From: Virgibacillus sp. LDC-1 | GTDB lineage: Bacteria > Bacillota > Bacilli > Bacillales > Amphibacillaceae | DNA: 64,000 nt | Assembly (NCBI RefSeq): GCF_030137545.1 | Contig: NZ_JARUVL010000001.1 | Location: forward strand, 62,001-126,000 | Direction: 5' to 3' | Shown here: positions 1 through 7,874 of the stretch, piece by piece | Layout of the letters: each line of letters starts with the position of its first letter | Position numbering within the stretch: the stretch's first letter is position 1 | Notes under the pieces: generated by a model | What the model saw: the letters and a program-made list of their open reading frames with translations, nothing else | What the model was told of the DNA's origin: nothing | The model's database searches: none | Position numbers and translations under genes: made by a program

Positions 1-1
1 T

Positions 2-1195
2 ATTTATAATTGGTTAACCAAATTAAAAAGAAGTAGACTAACAGAAGTTATATTACAAATATCATTTTCAATAGCTAGTAAATTACCAGTAAAACAAGTA
101 ATTATGTTCGAAAGTTTTTTGGGGAAACAATATAGTGATAACCCACGAGCGATATATGAGTATTTAAAAGAACACAGAACTCCTTATAAAATGTATTGGA
201 GTATTAATAAAAAAGATATAAAGCGGTTTGAAAGTTTTGATATCCAATGTATACCTCGGTTGTCTATAAAATGGATTATAATGATGGCTCGATCAGCATA
301 TTGGGTCACTAATAGTAGATTACCTTCATGGATTCCTAAACCTGAGCATACAACATACGTTCAAACGTGGCATGGCACACCACTCAAACGCTTAGCGGCG
401 GACATGGATGAGGTTCAAATGCCAGGAACAACTACAGAGAGCTATAAAAGAAATTTTATTAGTGAGGCAAAAAAGTGGGATTATTTAATATCACCTAATG
501 CATATTCAACAAAGATTTTTAAAAGAGCATTTGAGTTCGAAGGAAAAGTGATTGAGTCTGGTTATCCGCGCAATGATTATCTTGTGAATTTTAACAATGA
601 CGATACGATTTTAAAGATAAAGAGCAGATTAAACATCCCAAAGGATAAAAAAATTATCCTTTATGCTCCTACATGGAGAGATAATCAGTATCATGAGCAG
701 GGTAAGTATAAATTTAACTTGCATCTAAACTTAAATAAAATGAAACAAGAACTCGGAGATAATTATCTTGTAATTTTAAGACTTCATTATCTTGTAGCGG
801 AACGTTTAGATTTAAAAGACTATAATGGTTTCGTTTTAGATGTATCCCACTATCCGGATATAAGGGAGCTTTATTTGGTTTCAGATATACTTGTAACTGA
901 TTACTCTTCTGTATTCTTCGACTATGCGATTTTGGAACGTCCGATTATATTCTATGTTTATGATATCGATGAGTATAAAGATACTCTAAGAGGTTTTTAT
1001 TTTAATATTGAAGAGAAAGCACCTGGTCCACTTGTTAAAACTACAGAAGATTTGATTGTAGAAGTGAATAATATCAATAAACACGGTTACACAGCTAGTA
1101 ACATGCAAAAGCAATTTCAACAAGAATTTTCTTATTTGGAAGATGGAAATTCCTGTGACCGTGTAATAAATGAGGTTTTTAAAGATGACTTCTAG
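2..1195 (+). CDS. CDP-glycerol glycerophosphotransferase family, C-terminal part (5' end outside window)
   Basis: The reading frame is open from the first bases of the window, so the methionine codon at 104 is internal and the gene begins upstream. The visible 397 residues cover the catalytic half of a TagF/TarL-type enzyme, which adds polyol-phosphate units from a CDP-polyol donor to lipid-linked wall teichoic acid on the inner membrane face. Family marks are FESFLGKQYS near the start, TWHGTPLKR with its conserved histidine, and a late TDYSSVFFDYA block followed by the RPIIFYVYD segment. tagG and tagH follow on the same strand after a separate promoter. Whether the polymer is glycerol or ribitol phosphate cannot be told from the motifs. 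Confidence 0.9.
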   Translation: MYNWLTKLKRSRLTEVILQISFSIASKLPVKQVIMFESFLGKQYSDNPRAIYEYLKEHRTPYKMYWSINKKDIKRFESFDIQCIPRLSIKWIIMMARSAYWVTNSRLPSWIPKPEHTTYVQTWHGTPLKRLAADMDEVQMPGTTTESYKRNFISEAKKWDYLISPNAYSTKIFKRAFEFEGKVIESGYPRNDYLVNFNNDDTILKIKSRLNIPKDKKIILYAPTWRDNQYHEQGKYKFNLHLNLNKMKQELGDNYLVILRLHYLVAERLDLKDYNGFVLDVSHYPDIRELYLVSDILVTDYSSVFFDYAILERPIIFYVYDIDEYKDTLRGFYFNIEEKAPGPLVKTTEDLIVEVNNINKHGYTASNMQKQFQQEFSYLEDGNSCDRVINEVFKDDF

Positions 1196-1223
1196 GGGTA
1201 TATTAATTAGGCTTCGTTAGTTA

Positions 1224-1252
1224 TTGTTTTTTATTTATGATGCTTGTATAAT
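1224..1252 (+). promoter_or_regulatory. Sigma-A type promoter for tagGH
   Basis: TTGTTT at 1224-1229 and a perfect TATAAT at 1247-1252 are separated by 17 bp, 50 bp upstream of the permease start. The exporter can therefore be transcribed independently of the transferase upstream. Confidence 0.65.
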
Positions 1253-1301
1253 TTAATAACGTGAAATGAAAAACTCTTACTGTATTGAGAGGAAATATTG
1301 A

Positions 1302-2120
1302 ATGAAATCAGCAATTATGGTTTTAAAAGAACAAATAGATAATTTTTACCTTATTAGAAGACTTTCATTGTATGAATTAAAAAGTCAAAATAAAAATAAC
1401 TATTTAGGTATTCTTTGGGAGATTATTAATCCAACAATCCAGATATTAATTTATTGGTTTGTATTTGGTACGCTAAGGTCAAGTGAGCCCATCAATGTAA
1501 ATGGCGAATATGTACCATTTTTTATTTGGCTATTAATAGCGTTTATTTTATGGATATTTTTTTATCAGTCTACGATTGAAGGATCGAAGTCGATATATTC
1601 ACGATTGCTAATGCTATCAAAGATGAATTTTCCGATGAGTGTTATCCCTAATTATGTTATCTTTTCTAAGTTATACGTTCATATAGCTATGCTAATTATA
1701 ACGATTATCTTTCTGCAGTTTTATGGATTTACAATAAGTATTTATTCTTTGCAAATTTTTTATTATCTTTTTGCTACTTTATGTCTTATTTTTTCTGTAT
1801 CTCTTATTACATCTACATTGTCAACAATCATAAGAGATGTGCACATGTTTCTTAATTCAACATTGCGTATGGGATTGTATTTATCTGGAGTTTTATGGCC
1901 AATAGCAATTATAGGCAACTCAACCGTGATAGCTATTTTGAAGTTAAATCCCTTATATTACTTAATTGAAGGTTATCGCCATGCGTTGTTAGGGTCTAGT
2001 TGGTATCTAATAGATCATTGGCAGTATACGTTGTATTTCTGGGGTCTCATATTAGTACTGTTTTTGTTTGGTTCAATACTGCATATTAAGTTTAGAAGAC
2101 ACTTTATTGATTATTTATAA
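1302..2120 (+). CDS. tagG: Teichoic acid ABC exporter permease TagG-like
   Basis: This 272-residue ABC-2 type membrane protein has about six hydrophobic segments, with the usual cytoplasmic N-terminus carrying YELKSQNKNNYLGILWEIINP. It is the length expected for TagG. With TagH it exports the finished undecaprenyl-linked wall teichoic acid across the membrane, where LCP proteins attach it to peptidoglycan. The ATPase gene follows after 14 bp, and the upstream gene is a teichoic acid polymerase-type transferase, so the assignment rests on both sequence type and context. The substrate could also be another wall glycopolymer. Confidence 0.88.
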   Translation: MKSAIMVLKEQIDNFYLIRRLSLYELKSQNKNNYLGILWEIINPTIQILIYWFVFGTLRSSEPINVNGEYVPFFIWLLIAFILWIFFYQSTIEGSKSIYSRLLMLSKMNFPMSVIPNYVIFSKLYVHIAMLIITIIFLQFYGFTISIYSLQIFYYLFATLCLIFSVSLITSTLSTIIRDVHMFLNSTLRMGLYLSGVLWPIAIIGNSTVIAILKLNPLYYLIEGYRHALLGSSWYLIDHWQYTLYFWGLILVLFLFGSILHIKFRRHFIDYL

Positions 2121-2134
2121 AGGCTTGTGATGAT

Positions 2135-2911
2135 ATGGATAAAGCGATAATCGTTCAAAACATAACAAAAAAATATAAATTATATAATGGAACAAAGGAA
2201 AGGCTACTGGATCTACTAACTCCCAAAAGCTATGGTGAGGATTTTTTTGCTTTGACTGATGTAAGCTTTGAAGCAGAAAAAGGGGACGTAGTAGGGTTTA
2301 TTGGTATAAATGGTTCCGGGAAATCTACACTTTCTAATATCATTGCTGGTATTGTTCCAGAAACTATGGGTAGTGTTCAAATAACTGGCCAAGTCGCTTT
2401 AATTGCAGTTGCTGCAGGTTTAAAGGGAGATCTAACAGGAAGAGAGAACATTGAACTGAAATTATTGATGCTTGGTTTTAGCAAGAAAGAAATAATTGAG
2501 TTAGAACCATCAATTATCGAGTTTTCAGAGCTAGAGAAATTTATTGACCAGCCTGTTAAATCTTATTCAAGTGGGATGAGATCTCGTTTAGGTTTTGCTA
2601 TTTCTGTTAATGTTGATCCGGATATTTTGATAATTGATGAAGCACTATCTGTAGGAGATAAAGCCTTTGCTGAAAAAAGCTTGGAGAAGATGAAAGAATT
2701 TAAGAAGCAAGGAAAGACGATGATTTTTGTTAGTCATTCCATTGGTCAAATGAAACAGTTTTGTGATAAGATTCTTTGGTTGGAATTTGGAAAAGTAAAA
2801 GATTATGGTGATGTAGAAGAGGTTATACCAAAGTATGAATCCTTTCTTAATGATTGGAAAAAAATGAATAAAATAGAAAGACAAGAATATAGAAAGAAAG
2901 CTATGAAATAA
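2135..2911 (+). CDS. tagH: Teichoic acid ABC exporter ATPase TagH-like (short form)
   Basis: This is the ABC ATPase of the wall polymer exporter. Walker A is GINGSGKST near residue 57, the signature is SYSSGMRSRLGF and Walker B is ILIIDEALSVGD. The protein has 258 residues and stops soon after the nucleotide-binding domain. Bacillus subtilis TagH has a long C-terminal extension that is missing here, as in many Firmicutes exporters. The gene forms a two-gene unit with tagG and ends before a strong hairpin terminator. Confidence 0.88.
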   Translation: MDKAIIVQNITKKYKLYNGTKERLLDLLTPKSYGEDFFALTDVSFEAEKGDVVGFIGINGSGKSTLSNIIAGIVPETMGSVQITGQVALIAVAAGLKGDLTGRENIELKLLMLGFSKKEIIELEPSIIEFSELEKFIDQPVKSYSSGMRSRLGFAISVNVDPDILIIDEALSVGDKAFAEKSLEKMKEFKKQGKTMIFVSHSIGQMKQFCDKILWLEFGKVKDYGDVEEVIPKYESFLNDWKKMNKIERQEYRKKAMK

Positions 2912-2950
2912 ATAAATTATGATGACTATGAATGTATAATCTAAAAAGTT

Positions 2951-2998
2951 CCTGTAGTTAAACACTTAAAAAAGAGAGCGTTTTAACTACAGGTTTTT
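2951..2998 (+). terminator. Rho-independent terminator after tagGH
   Basis: Twelve-base arms at 2951-2962 and 2982-2993 (CCTGTAGTTAAA and its complement) flank an 18-19 nt loop and are followed by a T run. Confidence 0.8.
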
Positions 2999-3087
2999 CA
3001 TAGAGTACACTCATCACAAGAGTGTATAGATTGATAAGTGAACTAAAACCTTCTATTGTGGAAAAGCAAGTACCTTAAAGATCAAAT

Positions 3088-3114
3088 TAAAAATCGCCGG
3101 CATTGCCGGCGATT
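3088..3114 (-). terminator. Terminator of the minus-strand gtr-like operon
   Basis: A perfect 10-bp GC-rich hairpin has arms at 3092-3101 and 3105-3114 with a 3-nt loop. Read on the minus strand it is followed by a run of T, just past the GtrA stop codon. Confidence 0.85.
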
Positions 3115-3128
3115 ACTTGTTATAGATA

Positions 3129-3521
3129 TTATCTAGTAAGAATTTTTTTTGAAATAATGAAAGTAAAAGGGATTGGGATTACGGCTGCAATTAGAGGAGC
3201 AGCAAACTCATTCAGATTTAAAATACCAACTAATATAAATAATGAAAAAGTCGATACACTGTAATTCACAACATAAGTTAAAGGAAACTGGAAGAACTTT
3301 TTAAAAGTCGGTTTGGTTTTATATGTGAAATAACAATTTAAATAAAAGGATCCAATCATACTTAAAACAAATGCTATAGAATGGCTATAAATATATGCTA
3401 TGTTCATACTCATTAGTAAAACATAGAGTATATAATAGTTTCCTGTGTTTATAAAACCTACAATAACAAAACGTAAAAAAGAATTATACTTTTTTAATAG
3501 AGACAAACTGTATGAACTCAT
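3129..3521 (-). CDS. GtrA-family membrane protein
   Basis: This 130-residue protein has four predicted membrane segments and begins with a region typical of GtrA/DPMS-linked proteins (FLRFVIVGFINTG). Members are thought to flip undecaprenyl-phosphate-linked sugars, or otherwise support the GT2 enzyme that makes them. Its start overlaps the stop of the upstream GT2 gene by 4 bp, so the two are translationally coupled. The pair resembles the GtrA/GtrB and GtcA systems that decorate O-antigens or teichoic acids. It is the last gene of a three-gene minus-strand operon. Confidence 0.85.
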   Translation of the reverse strand: MSSYSLSLLKKYNSFLRFVIVGFINTGNYYILYVLLMSMNIAYIYSHSIAFVLSMIGSFYLNCYFTYKTKPTFKKFFQFPLTYVVNYSVSTFSLFILVGILNLNEFAAPLIAAVIPIPFTFIISKKILTR

Positions 3522-4495
3522 AATTCCACCTTCAGCTTCTCAATCCTAGTTGTATCTTTCTCTGTCTGGTCGATGTTTGTTTCATTTATTAGATAATGTG
3601 GCCGGTTTTTTACTTCGTAAAAAATACGACCAACATATTCTCCAAGAACTCCAATGGAAATAAGCTGTATACCTCCTAGTAATAGAATTGAGGAAATAAC
3701 AGTAAAGTAACCTGGCATATCAATTCCAAATAATATAATATTTATAAATGTGTATCCTATATATATTATATTTATTAGGGTAATAAAAAAACCTAAGTAA
3801 ATAATTAGTCTAAGAGGCTTGCTATTAAAAGATGTTATACCATCAATGGCATAATTCAATAAACTTCCAAACTTCCATTTGCTTTCTCCTGAAACTCTTT
3901 CCTGATTTTCGTACTCAACTATTTTCGTCTTGAAACCAATCCAAGAAAAGAGCCCCTTTGAAAAACGATTATATTCTCGCATTGAAAGAAGATAATTAAC
4001 CGCCTTTTTACTCAAAAGTCTAAAGTCTCCGATACCATCTATTAATTCAACATCAATTAATTTATTCACAAGTTTATAGTAGATCTTAGTAATATATTTT
4101 CTAGATATTTTTTCCCCTTTTCTTGTTCTTTTTGCAATTACTTGATCATAGCCTTCTTCATAGTTATTAATCAAGTCTAAAATTAAATGAGGAGGATGTT
4201 GTAAGTCAGCGTCCATAATAATAACGATATCTCCAGAAGCATTTTCCAAACCAGCAAGCATTCCGGATTCTTTTCCGAAATTACGAGTGAAAGAAATGTA
4301 TTTTACTGCATCACTTGTTGTTGCTATTTCTTTAATTATATGGAGAGTGTTATCTGAACTTCCATCATCTATAAATAAAATTTCATAAGTATACTTTTCC
4401 TTAAGTAATTCTAGAATATTATTTACTTCAAAGTAGGCATCCCACAATGGGGCACTTTCGTTATAACAAGGTATAATTATTGATATTTTTTTCAT
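3518..4495 (-). CDS. GtrB/CsbB-like undecaprenyl-phosphate glycosyltransferase (GT2)
   Basis: The 325-residue protein has an N-terminal GT2 domain with SIIIPCYNE and the metal-binding DADLQHPP motif, then two C-terminal membrane helices. This is the layout of GtrB, CsbB and DPM-synthase-like enzymes, which move a sugar from a nucleotide donor onto undecaprenyl phosphate at the cytoplasmic face. It lies between a GtrA-like gene and a large polytopic membrane protein. Together these make a complete three-component extracytoplasmic glycosylation set. A clear GGAGGG ribosome site precedes the start. The sugar is unknown. Confidence 0.88.
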   Translation of the reverse strand: MKKISIIIPCYNESAPLWDAYFEVNNILELLKEKYTYEILFIDDGSSDNTLHIIKEIATTSDAVKYISFTRNFGKESGMLAGLENASGDIVIIMDADLQHPPHLILDLINNYEEGYDQVIAKRTRKGEKISRKYITKIYYKLVNKLIDVELIDGIGDFRLLSKKAVNYLLSMREYNRFSKGLFSWIGFKTKIVEYENQERVSGESKWKFGSLLNYAIDGITSFNSKPLRLIIYLGFFITLINIIYIGYTFINIILFGIDMPGYFTVISSILLLGGIQLISIGVLGEYVGRIFYEVKNRPHYLINETNIDQTEKDTTRIEKLKVEL

Positions 4496-4530
4496 TGTTA
4501 CCCTCCAGAATTGATCCTGTAAATCAAATA

Positions 4531-6048
4531 TTAATTATTCATTTTGAATTCATCGTAAGGTAGAAATTCTACTTTGGTATCTTCTTTTATATTATAAAAA
4601 AGTTTAAACATTAAATTAAAATGTTCGTTTGGAGGAGAAGACATCCACATAAATTGAGAAAAAGGTAATTTTGGCAAATTAATTATTTCTACATTTTTTT
4701 GGTTTTCTTGTTCTATTAAAGCTATTCTATCTCGCTCTGCTTTACCAATTATCGTGAAAATGGAAGCGTACGTTATTGCAACGAATAAAGCAATAGATAA
4801 GAAAACAGGTAACAACTTTTCATTTGTTTTATCTGTGTTACGAATATTATAATTATAAATTTCTAGACCGATCAACATCAAAAAGACTATAGGAGCTAGA
4901 GCTGCTCTTGGACCATAAGGTGTAATAAAAACAAACGGAGCAGATAGTAATACTACTCCAGATATATAATATAAAAGACGAGTCTTTATAGTTGAATCTT
5001 TAACATATAGAATAACAGTTATAATGATACTTAAAAAGTATAAGATGCTAAATATTGCTTCGAAGTCATTTGTTAATTCACCTAAGTATTCAAATCCTAG
5101 AATTCGTTTGAAAAAGAGGACATAGAGCATAAATCCAATATTAATAAAAATAAGCAACGGTTTTATTATATAATTGTTTCTCTTAGATGTTGTAACAAAA
5201 TTTATAATTAGTAGAACTACCATTGTACCTAGAAAAACATTAACTAACGGATTTTCAATGAATAAATACTTGTACATATCACCTGTATAAGTATCGTAGA
5301 TCCTTTGAAGTAATCCGGTTTCTTCTACTGGATCGTTTGATATAGTTCTATATGTATCAGTACCTAGAATGACATTCAAATAAGCCTTGTTAGTAAACAT
5401 AATGATACTTCCAATTAACAACGATAAAAGATATAAAATATGTACAAGGAATACTTTTTTGTACTTTAAAAAACTATAAACTACAATGCAGCCTGCTGTG
5501 AATAAAGCAAATAACGAAACGTGTTCGACGATTAAAGGAGTAAGAATTCCAAGTGGAATTATGGTAAAGAGCAATCCCTTATTAGAAGATAGCGCCTGAT
5601 CATCGATAGCTTTTTTTGCTATTAGCAAAAATATTAATAACAATACAATCGAAGGAACATAGTTAACAAAACCTGCTGTCCACCCATAAGTTTGAGCATA
5701 TATGTTAGGTGGTAAAAGCAGTAATAGAATAAATGATAACAAATATGGAATTATATTTTTGCCGCCCCCGATAATTTTTCCTAATGCAAAGATTAAAAGA
5801 GTGGAAAATAATGCATGAATTAGATACCTTATAAATTCAGAACGTGTTACGATTAATTCAAGAATATTACTAAAATATCTACCATTATAACCATCAAAAA
5901 AACTTGTTAGTCTTGCAATTCCTCTGTCAGTACCCCATGTCCAGTCATCTCCTGTTAAAGGAGTGTTATAAGCCATGTAAAAATAGAAAAGAAATATAGT
6001 AACTAAAAAATAGTGGATACTATATTTTCTAATATTGATTTTAAACAT
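4531..6048 (-). CDS. Polytopic membrane protein, candidate GT-C type glycosyltransferase of the gtr-like trio
   Basis: I chose the ATG at 6048 because AGAGGTG lies just upstream and would overlap the alternative GTG at 6057. The 505-residue protein has about 11-12 hydrophobic segments and a short soluble tail. Early residues PLTGDDWTW and the following NGRYFSN stretch resemble DUF6056 and related integral-membrane sugar transferases, where acidic residues in the first outer loop serve catalysis. Placed first in an operon with GtrB- and GtrA-like genes, it would fill the role of GtrC or YfhO, moving the sugar from the lipid carrier to an outer-surface acceptor such as teichoic acid. Family membership is not certain. 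Confidence 0.6.
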   Translation of the reverse strand: MFKINIRKYSIHYFLVTIFLFYFYMAYNTPLTGDDWTWGTDRGIARLTSFFDGYNGRYFSNILELIVTRSEFIRYLIHALFSTLLIFALGKIIGGGKNIIPYLLSFILLLLLPPNIYAQTYGWTAGFVNYVPSIVLLLIFLLIAKKAIDDQALSSNKGLLFTIIPLGILTPLIVEHVSLFALFTAGCIVVYSFLKYKKVFLVHILYLLSLLIGSIIMFTNKAYLNVILGTDTYRTISNDPVEETGLLQRIYDTYTGDMYKYLFIENPLVNVFLGTMVVLLIINFVTTSKRNNYIIKPLLIFINIGFMLYVLFFKRILGFEYLGELTNDFEAIFSILYFLSIIITVILYVKDSTIKTRLLYYISGVVLLSAPFVFITPYGPRAALAPIVFLMLIGLEIYNYNIRNTDKTNEKLLPVFLSIALFVAITYASIFTIIGKAERDRIALIEQENQKNVEIINLPKLPFSQFMWMSSPPNEHFNLMFKLFYNIKEDTKVEFLPYDEFKMNN

Positions 6049-6425
6049 TAAATACACCTCTACTTAAATTAAAATCTACATAAAATAATAGTTAAAAATG
6101 CTTAGATTGGTAATTCGATAGGGAGCGAACCTTTGATAAATAGTATGAAAGTAATATATTTCCTACTTTGGACATACGTTATTAAGTATAGTTTATTTTT
6201 GTTATCAAGTAAATAAAAACCAGTTAAGATTTGTGGGGGAAAAACACTTCAATAAAATAAAGATATTGTAAAACTTTTTACTTTCATGGACCCTACTTTT
6301 ACCGAGATGCACTTGTAATTATTCCTATATATTCACATTATTTGTCGAAAGAATATTTTGAATTTAGACAGTTTTCTTTATTTTTGTTTGCTATACTAAA
6401 ATTTACCTATGAAAGGAGGGAAGAA
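6049..6425. other. Divergent intergenic region, no gene seen
   Basis: This AT-rich stretch separates the minus-strand gtr-like operon from the plus-strand CDP-polyol genes. A TATACT hexamer at 6392-6397 could be a -10 element for the plus-strand genes, but no good -35 box lies at the right distance. A strong ribosome site (GAAAGGAGGGAAG) ends the region. No hairpin of terminator quality was found. Confidence 0.5.
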
Positions 6426-7118
6426 ATGAACAAATATAGCTTCATTCTATTATCGGGAGGAATTGGGAAGCGGATGCAGGTGAATATTCCCAAACAATTT
6501 CTCCTACTCGCTGGAAAACCAATATTTATTCATATTTTAGAGAAAGTGGAATTGCTTGATGAAGTGGTAGAAGTGATCATGCCATGTCCAAAGCAATTTA
6601 TCGAGAAGACAGAAGCGATTATCCAAGACTATGGGTTTTCAAAGCCGATTCACTGTATTGCGGGTGGAGAGACAAGGCAGGAATCAGTATATAATGGATT
6701 GGTTTATGCAAAAGGTGCTGATCATGTCATTATTCATGAAGCAGTACGCCCCTTTGTGACGGTAGAGCAGTACAAGCAATTAATGCATATTAAAAATGAA
6801 AACGTTATCTTTGGTTTGGATATTCCTTTTACTGTTTTACAAGGGAAAACGACTGTAGAAGGAAATTTACGTCGAGACCAACTAGTTAATGTCCAATTAC
6901 CGCATAAATATAATGCAAAGCAATTATTGTATGCGCATGAATGTGCTCGGAAAGACCAACAAATATTTACAGAGGATGCAAGTCTCTATTATCATTACTA
7001 CCATTCTACGATTGAAATACTGGCTGGTAGTGAATACAATATTAAAATTACTAAACCATTAGATAGAAAGATTGCAGAGATAATTTACAAGGATTATATA
7101 TCAATGGGGGTTATTTGA
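6426..7118 (+). CDS. TarI-like polyol-phosphate cytidylyltransferase (IspD family)
   Basis: The start is taken at 6426, directly after a strong GAAAGGAGGG site; an upstream in-frame start at 6342 has no such site. The 230-residue protein opens with LSGGIGKRM and NIPKQFL, the CTP-binding loop of the IspD/TarI family. It ends on a TGA that overlaps the ATG of an SDR reductase by one base. That pairing mirrors the two halves of the bifunctional Acs1/Bcs1 proteins that make CDP-ribitol, so the likely reaction is CTP plus ribitol-5-phosphate to CDP-ribitol. IspD itself (isoprenoid pathway) is less likely because of the wall-polymer setting. Confidence 0.8.
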   Translation: MNKYSFILLSGGIGKRMQVNIPKQFLLLAGKPIFIHILEKVELLDEVVEVIMPCPKQFIEKTEAIIQDYGFSKPIHCIAGGETRQESVYNGLVYAKGADHVIIHEAVRPFVTVEQYKQLMHIKNENVIFGLDIPFTVLQGKTTVEGNLRRDQLVNVQLPHKYNAKQLLYAHECARKDQQIFTEDASLYYHYYHSTIEILAGSEYNIKITKPLDRKIAEIIYKDYISMGVI

Positions 7119-7861
7119 TGTCAAAAACATGTATTGTTACTGGGGCAAGTCGCGGTATTGGTAGGGCCATTGCGATTGAATTGAGTAATCAGGACGATGT
7201 ATCTAATATTATCTTACTTGCGCGTACAGAAACAGGCTTGGAAGAGACATCTACGTTAATGAACAGAAACAAGCAAATTGAAATCATTCCAATCGACTTA
7301 ACAGATTTTAATACTGTAAGGCAGGAAATACAGCATATTGGAGCGAAATATGGAAGTATTGATATGCTGATCAATGTGGCAGGCTATGCGAATCCGAAAT
7401 CTTTATTAGAGACGACGGTGGAGGATTGGGAAAAAACGTATAAGATTAATGTGCATTCCTTATTTAATATTACGAAGGAAGTCGTCAAGTGGATGAAAAA
7501 GAATGGTGGCAAAATATTAAATGTTGCTTCAACTGCTGGAAGCTCTGCTCGTCCTGGATGGTTGGCATATGCTTCATCAAAAGCTGCCTTGATTAGTATT
7601 TCACAGACGTTATCAGAGGAGCTTTCTGATTACGGCATTTTAGTGTACTGCATATCTCCTGGGAGATGTGCAACAGAGCTTCGGAAAATTCTAGCGCCAG
7701 ATGAAGATCCTACTACGATCATGCAACCAAGCCATGTAGGTGAAGTTGTTGGGCATTTATTGTCAGAGAGTGGTGTTTGTTTAGACGGACAGAATATCGT
7801 TGTTCGAAAGCAAGTGGTAAAAGTAGCTAAAAGGCAAACAGAGCAAACAACTTCTAGATAA
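7118..7861 (+). CDS. SDR-family reductase, candidate ribulose-5-phosphate reductase
   Basis: The start is the ATG at 7118, with GGGGG seven bases upstream. The protein is a classical short-chain dehydrogenase: the NADPH-binding GASRGIGRAIA is at the N-terminus and the catalytic YASSK motif follows an active-site serine. Because it is coupled to a TarI-like gene and followed by two CDP-polyol transferases, its probable job is reducing ribulose-5-phosphate to ribitol-5-phosphate. Bacillus and Staphylococcus use a zinc-dependent medium-chain enzyme (TarJ) for this step, whereas Acs1/Bcs1-type proteins use an SDR domain. The substrate is inferred from context. Confidence 0.75.
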   Translation: MSKTCIVTGASRGIGRAIAIELSNQDDVSNIILLARTETGLEETSTLMNRNKQIEIIPIDLTDFNTVRQEIQHIGAKYGSIDMLINVAGYANPKSLLETTVEDWEKTYKINVHSLFNITKEVVKWMKKNGGKILNVASTAGSSARPGWLAYASSKAALISISQTLSEELSDYGILVYCISPGRCATELRKILAPDEDPTTIMQPSHVGEVVGHLLSESGVCLDGQNIVVRKQVVKVAKRQTEQTTSR

Positions 7862-7874
7862 TTGAGGAGATTCT

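Noticed and set aside
2645-2965. 106-codon minus-strand ORF inside tagH
   Set aside because: It is a shadow of tagH, with low-complexity Phe/Leu/Ile composition and no ribosome site.
6342-6425. N-terminal extension of the TarI-like protein
   Set aside because: The strong ribosome site directly before 6426 and alignment of the CTP-binding loop to the usual N-terminus favour the shorter form.
6426-7118. IspD of the isoprenoid (MEP) pathway
   Set aside because: Coupling to an SDR reductase and two polyol-phosphotransferases points to CDP-polyol synthesis.
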